Below, piece by piece: positions 39,267 through 49,784 of a stretch of DNA of 64,000 bases. Below the pieces are notes generated by a model that was not told the DNA's origin, ran no database searches, and saw nothing but the letters and a program-made list of their open reading frames with translations. Positions within the stretch are counted from its first letter, which is position 1; each line of letters begins with the position of its first letter. Position numbers and translations under genes: made by a program. Source of the stretch: Eutrigla gurnardus (Eukaryota; Chordata; Actinopteri; Perciformes; Triglidae); assembly GCA_963514095.1 (NCBI GenBank), contig OY741268.1:9289300-9353299 (forward strand). The letters run 5' to 3'.

Positions 39267-41017
39267 CAAGCACCAACAAATGTGGTAAAGGTTTGTTTAT
39301 ACGCCACTCTCACTGCCTCGCCAACCTTTGAGCCACTAGAACGCTGCAGGAATGAGTCCTTAAACCTGGAAATGAGTCAGAACGTTGGCGCTCCTGGTTC
39401 CCTCGCCTCGGAGCAGATGGGTGTTTTGGATGGGTTTTTGGTGAGGTGCCTGAAATAAAGTCTTTGATTAAGATGAGCTTATGAGATTTTTAAAATATGT
39501 CAGTAAATAACCCACTTATAGGCATTTGTCCAGCCTTCACTTTGAGCAGACGTTCAGCCTCCGTTGGTGCTGAAGAGAGGAGGTTGTTACACCTTTGCTT
39601 GCATCACTTCATTCGTTGAATGTTAATTTCACTTAATGTTTTTTTTCCGTTTGGAGTCTTTTTAAAGTACACCACAGCCCACGTTAATTTCAGGAAAATT
39701 AAAAGGCAATAATTGCTTTTTGGCCATACTGATATCAAAATGGAATTAATTTGGGAAGATTATCTTGCTAAATAAAAAGTAAAATTCATAAAAGTTTGTT
39801 TGCCACAGAGTGCCTCAGTTTGCAAGAAGCAATACAAAAATACAAGCAACACTAAATAATCCTGACAAATAAGACAAGACAAGAAAATCTGCATTTTCTA
39901 CTTAATGTGATGTATGTTGTCAATACTAGAGCCAATCAGCTCTTTGATCAGGGGAGCGCCAGGTGTGTCCCATCATGCCTTAAGTCTTGAGGTCATTGAA
40001 GAGCAACTGTGTCGCCTGGCACCAAAAACTGTAGTCCCCTTGATCATGTGAGGTCATCGTTGCCCATGTGTGCATGGCGTCAGAGCGAGTTGGACACAAA
40101 TCTAACCAGCATGCATTGGGGACGATCGCCCTGCAGGCCTGGCTCATCTCCAAGGAGCATAACAACATGGAGGCTCTGAACCAATAAAGCAAACTTTATT
40201 ACCCCTTTATCCTTGACAAAGGCAGCACAGACCACATCCACTTCCCGTTCTTCCCTTTCACAATAAAATCCCTAAACATATCAAATTCACAAGCGACAAC
40301 GGAGGAGCTCTTCTTCCGTTCTCAACTCCCCTTAACGTTTATCTTATCTGCAGTCGTGATAAGGTGAGTAGGGAACGGCATATTTAATGAGGCTCCTCAC
40401 AAGTGTACACCGTCTGTGTGCTCGGGGTCTTGCTGCCAGCTGGACCAGAACATGCTGGAAGCCACGGATACTAATAATGTGTTTGTTCACAGCAGGAGGG
40501 CCGCCTGCACACTGAATACTGATGCACACAACGTTGTCCAGTGTGGTGTACGTACACGCTGGCCGTGTGTCCACAGGCTCAGACCTGGCAACGCTCATGA
40601 GTCCAATAAGGACCACAAGACCCACTTGATCAAGACTTGTTATTTTAGATTATTAGTATCTTATATTGTTGTTGGTGGTGGTATTAGTATTATTTTTAAT
40701 ATTTTATTATAAGATGTTAGAGTTGTAATATGGTTCATTGTTCTATTCCAGCAGCCGGTTAATCTGCTGTTTCATTAAATACACATCAAATAGTGTTCTG
40801 TATAATTATAATCAGATACTGTATTCGTGTGTGTGTGGGTGTTTGTGCGCGCGCGCACATGTGTATGTGTGTGTGTGTGTGTGTGTACCTAACACACAAC
40901 AACACCTTCAGCAAGCTCCAGGCTCTGTCCTCCACACATTTCAGTTCATCTTGAGTTCAAGTGCAGTCAGTGGAATACAAATCAAAGCCCTGAGAGAGCA
41001 CACATGACAAGTTCAGT

Positions 41018-41018
<1 letters not shown>

Positions 41019-41056
<38 letters not shown>
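41019..41056. repeat. (CA)n microsatellite
   Basis: Pure CA run. A TG/GCGCGC stretch lies 150 bp upstream (40827-40886). Confidence 0.96.
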
Positions 41057-41057
<1 letters not shown>

Positions 41058-43774
41058 GAATGCACCTGTGTAGTTCACTCTGTGGAAGCTGTGGTTACTT
41101 CACCCACAGATACAAACTTTTCAAATGAAATGACTTTAGTTCAAATGAAACAAGTTCAGTGAATAAGAAATGAAAAAGGTAACTTCAAGCTCTAGAAATC
41201 AATATTTCTTCTAAATGAACACTGAATCTAATAACTTTGTGTAAAATGATCCCACTGTTCACTCTGTGCTGGAGTAAGAGATGGTGATATTTAGCAGCTG
41301 AAGAGACAAATAAATGAATCTGCTGCTGCGGTGGTTTGTGGTGACCATATTTTAAAACCCTAAACACATTCATTCATGCACTATATGAGTTTCATCAGGA
41401 TGTGGAAGCACCTTTCAACACCATGGACACCATCACAGCTGACAGCAAACATGTTTTTATCTCCCAAAACCCAACAGTACACCAAACTGTCTAATAACAC
41501 TAAACACAAGGGTTGCATTTACATTTTTGATGTTATTATTGATTGACAGAAAATTAAAAACCATACACAATTGATTCAAGGGGCGGGACTTAACGATGGA
41601 TATCTTGTCAGACATCAGTGGTGGTCTAAATACGATGGTTGGGTTAGGGTTACTCACTATTTGACTATAGAGGACTGTATTTAGAGCTCATCTGGAAAAT
41701 ACAAATCAAACATTTTCACACACAGCCAAAGTCTTTTAAAACCTGATGTGTGTCAGGGCATAAAAAGTGCTCAAATAAGTTACTCAACTATAATCATTAT
41801 TCCAAACATATAAATCTCACCTTTCAGAAAGTGTACTGTGAGTTGAACCCAGTTATGTAGGAGATGCAGTACTGCTTTGATCCAGACCAACTCAGTTATC
41901 TGCATAGAAGCTGCATGTTTTAAGTTGAAGGGTAGCTGAATATCCGTCTCTAAACTGGAGTGGGAAAAGAAATGAAATGAAACATGATCTGCCATCCATG
42001 TCAGCCTTTAACCAGCCTCCGGCCTGTCTTGATTGTATATTCATACGCCGTCATTATTGCATGTGCAGCTGTCCACTCCAACACACCCTTAAGGGCTATT
42101 AAGTCACGGAAACCAGGATTTTAGTGGGTCCTATATAAACTGAGACGTGGCTGCTGTACTAACGGGGCTGAGCTCATTATTCAGCTCACGTTGCTGTTTC
42201 TGATACTGAGAGCATCGTGGGCCGTTTTACAGTTATCAGATATCTGAAAGGAGGAAGAAGTGGAGAGACGGGTGACAGCCAGAGACACGGTTTTACACTT
42301 GAGACTTAACACACAAATAATCAATAAAAAGAAAACATGTTGTCATCATGTTCTTTGTGACACACTGCAGGTCAGGTTAGTGGATTCAAGGTTTGTTCAT
42401 GTAGAAATCCAAAGGGCTAGTGTGCACTAGTTTCTCAAAACATCACAGAACAAACGTCACTGATGATTTTACAGCAGTTTTCAGAAATGTAGGTACGTTT
42501 CATAGTTAGCCAATGGATTTAACATGTTGCTATGTAAGCTTCAGCAAGTTACGGCAACAGTCACATTAGCCAAATGGAGCGTCTCTTTAAATGTTGCTGC
42601 CGCAAGGAATTGTGGGGCATGGGCTCCTGGTAGGACATGTGAAAGTCGCGGTTGCTTTGACAACTTGGAGAAAGCTCCTGAACGCAGCCCGACTTCACTC
42701 TGTAATCTGCCAGTGTGCTGAGACGGCATCACATTAAAAGTGGCCTCAGTGATTTATTGAAGCCGTTCCATCTCTTTTCTGGTACTGTATCGATCCTCCA
42801 GGGACGAATCAGTCATTTCCTCTTGGCTGCCTCCGCAGGGAGGTCAAAGGGCAGCGCCAGTTACAGAACAGTGACCCCTGCAGCTGGTCAGCACTCAGCT
42901 CCTGAATATAAATTTGAGGAGTCAAAGGGTTTTTCATCCGCTGTATGATTTATATGTATGATCTGATTAAAATGATTCCCTCCTCTCCTGCATTTGAGTG
43001 TGTTGCCAAACGGTCACCACACATGCTGCACCTCCACGATGGCTCTGTTCCATTCAAGTTCCCCAGGAAGCCGTGAATGCAGTCATTCATGTTATTATTC
43101 AACCTGCACCTTTTCATACTATGAAGTGTCAAAATGGTTTCTGTGAAAATAATGTAATGGTTCATAATTTCTCAGCAGAAACGACTGAATGTGGCCGTCG
43201 TCGCCACTATTAGTTCCACCTGTGATTTCCCTGATGAGTCAACGACACTTTAAAGTTCAGCATTAAGGGTGAAATTAGTATAGATATACTTTAAGTGTCA
43301 ATTAAATGAGCTGCAAAAACACCAGTTTCCTTTCATGTGCTTTTGTTGAAACTAGTATTTCCTCTGTTCAGCCATTTGAGAATGTACTTCGTCACCATCT
43401 AACTATTTAAAAAGTATTTATATGAAGGTACATTCAAGTTGATACTTAAAACTCCTACAAGTTCCCTGTATTTAACATTATCCTAATCCTTTCATCATCA
43501 CTTTTTCAATGTCTGAACATTGCTAGTTGAATGTGAAATAAATACTTCAGAAAACTTTCCAACCATAGTATTTCTTACAGTGTATGGGACGTGTGTTTTG
43601 GTCCCTCTGATTAAATTCATTAACAGCTATGCCAGCTTTACTCCACTAATTGCTGGATTCGCATGCTGGCCAGTTCCTAAATAAGTGTCCACATTTGATA
43701 ACCAGCTCGGGTCAAATAGTCTCCTAGCAACCATCTGCAGTCAGTTAAAACAAGATCAAACACAGCAAAGGTTT

Positions 43775-44754
43775 AAAACAGTAAATCACTTTTAATTTAG
43801 TTCTCTCATCGGCAGGTGAGCTCATTTTAAACATGATGACGAATGAAGTGCATCGGTAGTAGAAGCCTAACAGGTTTGATACATGATTTGATACATGCTC
43901 CATTCAGATGCGTCCGTGAATCCACATATTACAAGCCAACATTACTCAAATAAAACCACGACAGTTCAGCTCTTGACCTGATAGAATAAAAAGATAAGAC
44001 AGATCCATCGCTAGGTACAACGGTGGCAGCAATACACAGGATTGCCCAAGCAGTAAAGTACACGTTCCTTTAAGAAACAGGGAGAGAGAACGCGAAAAAA
44101 ACCTAACCTCTGGGTTTTTTAATCCCCAATTCAAGTAGTATTTACCCTTTTTTCTCATGTGTTTGCGTGTGTCGATTTTGTTTCTTAATAAATTCAAGTT
44201 CAGCATGAAAAACAAAACGAAAAAAAAATGACAAAAGTCCAGATAATACATGTGTTGGTGGAGGAGACAAAGAAGACAGAAGGAAGTGATCGGTTGAAAT
44301 AAAACAAGGAGTGACATTCTGGATTCCTCAGAGGGAAAGAAAAAGCAGCAGGAGAAAGAAGAAGAATCAGGAGGGAGGTGGTGGTGAGGAGGAGGAGGAG
44401 GAGGCAGTCACCTTTATGAGACAGATGTTGAGACTGGCTGTTGAATTCAGCAGGAGGTGTCGTGACGGTGAAAGCTCTCAATCAAACCTGCATCGACTAC
44501 CAACAGAAATCCCTTCCAAATACAAGTACGCTCACATTTAGGAGAATAAGGAGGGACTAAGTCGAGTGTGTAGCAACCTAAACTTGGACTTGAAATGAAC
44601 CACTCCTACTTATCCTAGCTCGTAGGTGTAGTGTAGAGAAGAAGGGCTTTTTGTTATATTTCAGGTTTGTCTAATTGGTTCCTGCTGCAGTAAATCAAAA
44701 ACCACTCAGTTGAATCCAAATCGTAACCTAACTCTGGTTTGGGGCCCCCGGGCC
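43775..44754 (-). other. g3bp1: probable g3bp1 3' UTR
   Basis: About 1 kb downstream of the g3bp1 stop on the minus strand with no repeats of note. Minus-strand polyadenylation hexamers include ATTAAA at about 43795 and AATAAA at about 43949. Extent is inferred from these signals only. Confidence 0.4.
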
Positions 44755-45003
44755 TCACTGGCGCTGGGCAGAGTAGCGGCCCTCGCTGGGCCCTGCGCCC
44801 CGCCCGGAGCCAAAGCTGGGTTTCTGTGCCATGCCTCCGCGGGTGGGGGGGCCTCGGGGTCCTCCGCCGCCTCCTATTCGCTCCCTGGGACCACCGGGAC
44901 CTCCTGGACCACGGGGCCTAACGTCCCGCCTGTCGCCCTCCCTGGCCGACCGGGTCTTCTTCTCCTCCACGTTCAGGCGTACGTCGCCTCTGAACTTGAT
45001 GGG
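44755..45003 (-). CDS. g3bp1: g3bp1 last coding exon (end of RRM, RGG tail)
   Basis: 82 codons and TGA at 44757-44755: PIKFRGDVRLNVEEKKTRSA, then a Gly/Arg/Pro-rich tail with GGGGG and TRGGMAQKP, ending YSAQRQ. The RGG tail binds RNA and drives condensation in the family. Confidence 0.96.
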   Translation of the reverse strand, partial: PIKFRGDVRLNVEEKKTRSAREGDRRDVRPRGPGGPGGPRERIGGGGGPRGPPTRGGMAQKPSFGSGRGAGPSEGRYSAQRQ

Positions 45004-48000
45004 CTGAGGAGACGAGAAATGGTTTTTGGATTTCTCAAATATACAAACATCCAGGGAAGGTAAACATGAGGAAGGAAATGATAATTAGCCTGAACAGTTG
45101 TCTCACCCTGTTGCTGAGGATCTTCTGTACAGGTTCAGAGTCGTCAAACACCACGAAACCAAAGTTGGGTAGCTTCCCTCCACTGTTGATCCTCAGCTCC
45201 AGGACTGTACCGTACTCTGTGGACGAGACATGGTTTATTTACCACCACGCTTACAACGTATACTGCAACGTATGTTTGAAAGCTGCTGAACCAGCTTCAT
45301 CGAACCCGACTTACGCTCAAAGAACTCCTTGAGCTCCGTCTTGTCCACGTCGTGGGGGACGTTCCCCACAAAGAGCTGCTGGGCGTCGGGGTACCTGACC
45401 ACCCTGCGACCCTCGGACTCGCCCTGCTCACCCTCCCGAACTGAAACCAAAGAGATGTTGTGAGAATATATAGACTGCCTTATGATTGTTTTTTTATCAG
45501 TTTCCATTTCTTACAATAGCAGTAAGAACACCTAGAAACATGTTGGGTGTATTGTAGAAACATCTGCAAGTGATGTTATGTTGTGTTTTTTGTTTCCACT
45601 CTTGCTTGTGCCTGCCAGTTTCAGTATGTACGGGGGGGGGGGGTACCTGGTCTGGGTCCTCTGTGAACCGGCGGAGGACCTCCAGGCCTTTGTTCCCTCG
45701 GCCTCTGGTCTCTCTGTGGTCTCTGTGTTGCTGTCTGGGACTCTGACTTCACCTCCACTCGGGGCTGAAAGAGGCAACACACTTTTGTAAGAGAAAAAGA
45801 AAAGAGCAACTTTTCTGCAGTTGAGATTCATGAACTTGATGAAAATATTACGATCATCGTATTAAAAAGGTGCAGCCAGCAGGGGATGTTAGTTTGCCTG
45901 AGTAAAGACTAAGGCAATAAGACATCTTCTTTTGAGGAGAAGCCTGAGGACATTTCTGTGCTTCCTTAAAAGACTCCCTTCATCCTCAACATTGATCCGT
46001 TTCATCTCGACACAAACCACAAAACTAAAAAGCCTTAGTTGCCTGACGACTTACATCCAGACTTGTTCTTGTGAGTTTGAAGTGAGATTTACATTTGTCT
46101 GGGAGATCTCATTTCATGGAACCTACCGGTGCCGTGGGAGCAGCTTTGGCGTGTGAGGGGATGATTGGGGTTGGGACAGCCCCGCTGGGAGGGAGGTTCT
46201 TACTGGTGACGGACGCCCAGGAGAACGGCTGTGGGGAGACAACGTGGGAGACATTAAGTGCCGATGGACGAGGACAGAAAATAATTTCATCCTGGAAATA
46301 TTACAGCAGTAATAAAAGAAGAGCAAGTGTTCAGTGATGCGTCGCATTGGTTTTCACACCTACCCTGTTTTCTTCTGGAGCGGCGGGGGTGGGTTCGGCG
46401 GGCACGGCGGCGGGTTCTGCGGTGGGAGGGGTGGCGGCGGGGCTCTTCTCTGTCTGGTCGTCGGATGCGTTTGTGTCAGTTTGTGTCTCCAGCGTCGTCT
46501 CCGGCTCCACCACTGCAGCCTCGACCTCCTTCTCCACCTCGGGCTCTGGTTCTGGACTCTCTGCTGCCGCTTCCTCGTCGTCGCCAGGGACCGTCGGCTC
46601 TGAACTACAAGTACGAGACTGTTAGGCGCAAATCTGCTGCTGGTGAACAACGGACATGAGCTGAGAATGCATCAGGCATGCATCTTCGTCAGGGATTAAA
46701 AAAGAAAAGAAAAAAAAGGAGGTTGATGCACAAACAGTTTTTTTATTTAAATGGTCCATTCTGCTACAGATGGAGTACCATTAATCTCCTTACTAAACAA
46801 AAATCATTAGTGTAACTTATACTATTATGTGCTTATTGCAACAATACAACCCTATAACTTTACCAACTTTAAAAAGGCTGGAAATATCAGGATCTAAGTG
46901 ATCAAAAGAGTTACAATTATTTCAAACTATTTCATATTAAAATATATGACTGCACATCGGCTGCTATACTAATAAAGTCTATGGGTCACAAAAGGCTATA
47001 AAACTGAAATCATTATGTTATGAAAACGATGATCCCAAAATGCATAGAATAAAAAGTTGTATTGGGAGGAGTTTCAGTTAACTTAGTTCTACTTTGGCTC
47101 CATGCCAATGTAAACTTCTGGATTGTTTTATCCGGTTCTGCTTTGAAGCAGTCGTTTTATGGAGTTGGGCTGTTTGTTTTTTTCCTCATCCTGTATGTTG
47201 GATGCGTTCCCATTCACATACCCTACAGGACAAACGCCATCCTCTACTCTCTTGCCATTTAAAAAAACAAAAATTAGATCAGCACCAATCACCTAGTTGA
47301 CCCATTTTTTATTTTGGCTGAAAGGTGACTAGTTTCCCGTCTGATGCATTTCAAATCCGAAAAAAGAGCTTCAAGAATTTACATCATTTCCATCGGTATA
47401 TTTTCTTGCAGGTTGGACAATGGAAATACGAGATGAAGCCATATAAGGTCATACAAGCTTTGGGAACATACCAGGCTGTCGGGTCGTAGAAGGCAGCCGA
47501 CTCCTCCGGAGCGATGTCAGGGGAGGGGACCCTCTCCTCCAGCTCCTCCACCTCATCCTCCGACTCTGAAAACACACAAACACGTTCAGAACAACAAACA
47601 GCATGTCTACCTCCTGCTGCTGCTGCTCTTCTAGTCAATTTAGGGCCCATTAAATGAAGCCTTTGTGTCCGCGCCAGACATCAAACACTGCGGTATTTAA
47701 CTGGAACATCAAAGTACCTGAATGGTGATGCTACCGGGCAGATACATGTTGTGTATTCTATACAAGTACGATTGAGAAACTCATCTCTGTAACTTCAGTC
47801 ATCTTTAGCGAAGATGAAAAGGAGTGAACAATCGATGTTTCAACTCACCTTCTGGAGGTTCGGAATCAGAGTCGCCGAACACCTCGTCCTGGTAGCGAAA
47901 CACGTCGTTGTGGACGTAGAATTTGTTTGCAACGGTTCCCTGTTGGACAAACAAACGCGTTATACGTCCAGCTTTTGCTGCAAGAAAACCATCACTCAAG

Positions 48001-49784
48001 CCTCACATATGCATGAGAATATTCAGAGATGACAAACCTCAGGTGCCAGCACAAAGGTCTGCATGAACTTCCTCATGGGCTGCATGTTGTTAGACAGCTC
48101 GCCCATCACCTGCACCACCACGCCCTCGTTCAGGGTGGCGTGGGCGTCCACGTGCCTGATCTTGGTGTGACAGTCGCGGAAACTCAGAGCCATCACCCTC
48201 TTATGAATCTCCTGCAGAAAGAGGAGAGGAGGTTCCATAAAGATACTGCTTTTATCTTTGGACAATGTAAAACCAGTTCAAACTCAACCAGACTTCTTTA
48301 TTCTGCACAGCTTTCAAAGCAGACTGTATATTAAGAGAAAAATAAAATAATGCAGGTGTTTTTTCAATATTAAATAAGCTGCTGCTGCCAGGAGATTTAT
48401 ACAACCTGTGTTTTTTCCTGCCAGCTTCTAGGAATTTAGAGGGTTTTTGAGTTTCATCGACATTGTGACCAGCTGCTCCGACTACTCCAAGTATATGTAC
48501 TACTTTTGTCAGATTACCCTGTGTTTAATAATGTTATGACTAATTCTTATCACATCAGATATTATTGTTCATTATATGGAGAGCTGGGCAATAAGTTGAA
48601 TATTAATTTTTTTTACAAACCGTCAATAATCGACTTTGCAACAAATATTGCACGGTTGACAATTGGTGCTTTTTAGAGTAATTTTTTTTAATCCTTCTTG
48701 CCCTTTCTCGGAAAGGACAACGTGAGAGTGAAGGGGGGGAGAGAGGGACAACACGGAGCAAGGGCCCTGGTCGGAATCAAACCCAAACACTGAGGACCAA
48801 CTCTACTGACTGAGCTATAGCACCCCGACAACTGGTGCTTTAGGAAAATATTTACACAGTCAGATTGTTGATAAGTAATCTTCAGTAATGTAGATATAAT
48901 GCCAGGGTGTTAAACGCAAATAGAAATACTAGATAAGTCTGGCAAGTTCAGGCAATGACATCACTTTACTGAAATGCAGCTTTTAAAAACAGGAAAAGAT
49001 AACATAACCATATTCAAAAATCTAGGTCAATATCTCACCTCATGATCAATATAATAATTGATATGTTACCCAGCCATAATTAAGTCATGAGTAATGATAT
49101 GGTCACCCTTTCTGCATACACATGTTTGCATTTAGGCGTTGCCAGTTCACATTCTTACTGCTCTTATTTGCTCATAGCCACTCAGTTAAGAGAAGATCCC
49201 TTTATATTCAGAAGGAATATGAAAGGGGATGTTATGGGGAAAAAAGACAATGTTCTCACATGGCCAAGAAATTCACTCGGGTATTTTAAAACATCCTTAT
49301 AGCAGAGAGAACCAGAGACCGATAACCTCAACTGTCCTTTTTGGACAAAACGGCTTCAGGAAACAACTTTGCTTTCAGCTCTGTAGTTTTTCTCTCCGCT
49401 CAGTGTTTGTACGTGGGAGTTAAGTGCAGAATGTTAAGGAAATAACATTTTACCGGATGCTCTCTGCTGGGTAAAGCCTACTTACAGATTGTCCATAAAC
49501 AGCCTCTACTGGTTTGCCGTTGTTGTCCAGGCCGCCGTGCACGTAGGAGGAGTTCTTTCCATAAAACCTGCGCAGAGAAAGACCAAAAGGTTAATTTGTC
49601 CCATGGAGGACGATTTGAACAGATGGGCTGCTCATACGTTCAACATTATGGAAACATTCTGAGGTTTCCGGTGGAAGCAATGGTCTTACCTGTGCAGGTA
49701 GTCGGGGGCCTGGTTCAGCAGTGTGTAATACTGTCGGACAAACTCTCGCCCGACCAGCTGGGCACTTGGCTTCTCCATCACCAT
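44755..49784 (-). CDS. g3bp1: Ras GTPase-activating protein-binding protein 1, complete coding sequence (11 exons)
   Basis: Cytoplasmic RNA-binding scaffold that nucleates stress granules. Minus-strand join: 49784-49690, 49567-49486, 48211-48038, 47939-47849, 47565-47472, 46604-46364, 46228-46127, 45764-45647, 45440-45315, 45216-45107, 45003-44755. Total 1482 nt, 493 residues plus TGA; human G3BP1 has 466. All junctions are GT-AG and the frame holds throughout. Domains: NTF2-like dimerisation domain (about 1-139, VGREFVRQYYTLLNQAPDYL, with Phe33 of the FGDF-peptide pocket kept), acidic region starting ESEDEVEELEE with a serine at 149 as in human, a Pro/Glu-rich linker, an RRM (RNP2 LFVGNV, RNP1 KLPNFGFVVF) and a C-terminal RGG/Gly-rich tail (RGPGGPGG...TRGGMAQKP). 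The start MVMEKPS matches the human N-terminus. The paralogue G3BP2 is disfavoured by N-terminus and synteny. Confidence 0.96.
45107..45216 (-). CDS. g3bp1: g3bp1 coding exon 10 (rest of RRM)
   Basis: 110 nt: completes Gln, then YGTVLELRINSGGKLPNFGF and VVFDDSEPVQKILSNR. RNP1 is KLPNFGFVVF. Donor GTGAGA. Confidence 0.96.
45315..45440 (-). CDS. g3bp1: g3bp1 coding exon 9 (start of RRM)
   Basis: 126 nt: completes Val, then REGEQGESEGRRVVRYPDAQ and QLFVGNVPHDVDKTELKEFF; RNP2 is LFVGNV. Donor GTAAGT. Confidence 0.96.
45647..45764 (-). CDS. g3bp1: g3bp1 coding exon 8
   Basis: 118 nt: PRVEVKSESQTATQRPQRDQ, REQRPGG, ending RGPRP plus one base. The donor GTACCCCCCCCC sits directly beside a C-run (G-run on the + strand, 45630-45643). 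Confidence 0.94.
46127..46228 (-). CDS. g3bp1: g3bp1 coding exon 7
   Basis: 102 nt, 34 codons, phase 0: PFSWASVTSKNLPPSGAVPT to AAPTAP. The SWASVTSKNLPPSGAVP phrase is a G3BP1 hallmark. Confidence 0.96.
46364..46604 (-). CDS. g3bp1: g3bp1 coding exon 6 (Pro/Glu/Ala-rich linker)
   Basis: 241 nt. The first base completes a Cys codon, then SEPTVPGDDEEAAAESPEPE ... PTPAAPEENR. Low-complexity and poorly conserved in length, which accounts for much of the excess over human. Acceptor TTGTAG: the next possible AG two codons on would create a stop. Donor GTAGGT. Confidence 0.92.
47472..47565 (-). CDS. g3bp1: g3bp1 coding exon 5 (acidic region)
   Basis: 94 nt: completes Glu148, then SEDEVEELEERVPSPDIAPE to DPTA plus two bases. 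Ser149 lies right after the exon junction, in the same acidic context as the human phosphosite. Confidence 0.95.
47849..47939 (-). CDS. g3bp1: g3bp1 coding exon 4 (end of NTF2L)
   Basis: 91 nt: GTVANKFYVHNDVFRYQDEV to SEPPE plus one base. Acceptor CAACAG; donor GTGAGT. Confidence 0.96.
48038..48211 (-). CDS. g3bp1: g3bp1 coding exon 3 (NTF2L core)
   Basis: 174 nt, 58 codons, phase 0 at both ends: EIHKRVMALSFRDCHTKIRH ... QTFVLAPE. Acceptor CTGCAG; donor GTTTGT (GT with a weak consensus). Confidence 0.96.
48684..48826 (-). mobile_element. tRNA-derived SINE
   Basis: The minus strand from 48826 starts GGGGTGCTATAGCTCAGTCA, with an A-box-like TAGCTCAGTCAGTAGAG and a B-box-like GGTTTGATTCC in tRNA spacing. 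A pyrimidine-rich body (CCCTCTCTCCCCCC) and an A-rich end follow. Flanking direct repeats GACAATTGGTGCTTT (48658-48672) and GACAACTGGTGCTTT (48827-48841) are a 15-bp target duplication with one mismatch. It is not a tRNA gene: the cloverleaf is eroded and the tail is a SINE body. Confidence 0.85.
49486..49567 (-). CDS. g3bp1: g3bp1 coding exon 2 (NTF2L)
   Basis: 82 nt: completes Arg32, then FYGKNSSYVHGGLDNNGK to YGQS; ends in phase 0 with donor GTAAGT. Contains Phe33. Confidence 0.96.
49690..49784 (-). CDS. g3bp1: g3bp1 first coding exon (start codon, NTF2L residues 1-32)
   Basis: ATG at 49784-49782 opens MVMEKPSAQLVGREF and runs to DYLH plus two bases of Arg32. Donor GTAAGA begins at 49689. 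The exon extends as 5' UTR to about 49806, where an acceptor CCACAG is seen. Confidence 0.95.

Larger units (their letters stand above)
37130..43770. other. intergenic region between the glra1 and g3bp1 3' ends
   Basis: Apart from the foldback element and CA/TG microsatellites (39220-39265, 40849-40885, 41019-41056), no gene is recognised. A C-run/G-run segment (38520-38620) containing GGGGGGCTGAGCCCCCCCCC looks like an old transposon fragment. Phrases near 38763 and 39597 (CATCACTTCA...GAATGTT.ATTTCACTT) are diverged copies of each other. Confidence 0.6.

Noticed and set aside
41620..41655. TTAGGG-like motif (GGTTGGGTTAGGGTTAC) as an interstitial telomeric repeat
   Set aside because: Only one or two units, too short to mean anything.
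48763..48826. A functional tRNA gene
   Set aside because: The A- and B-boxes are those of a tRNA-derived SINE; the body, A-rich end and target duplication show retroposition.
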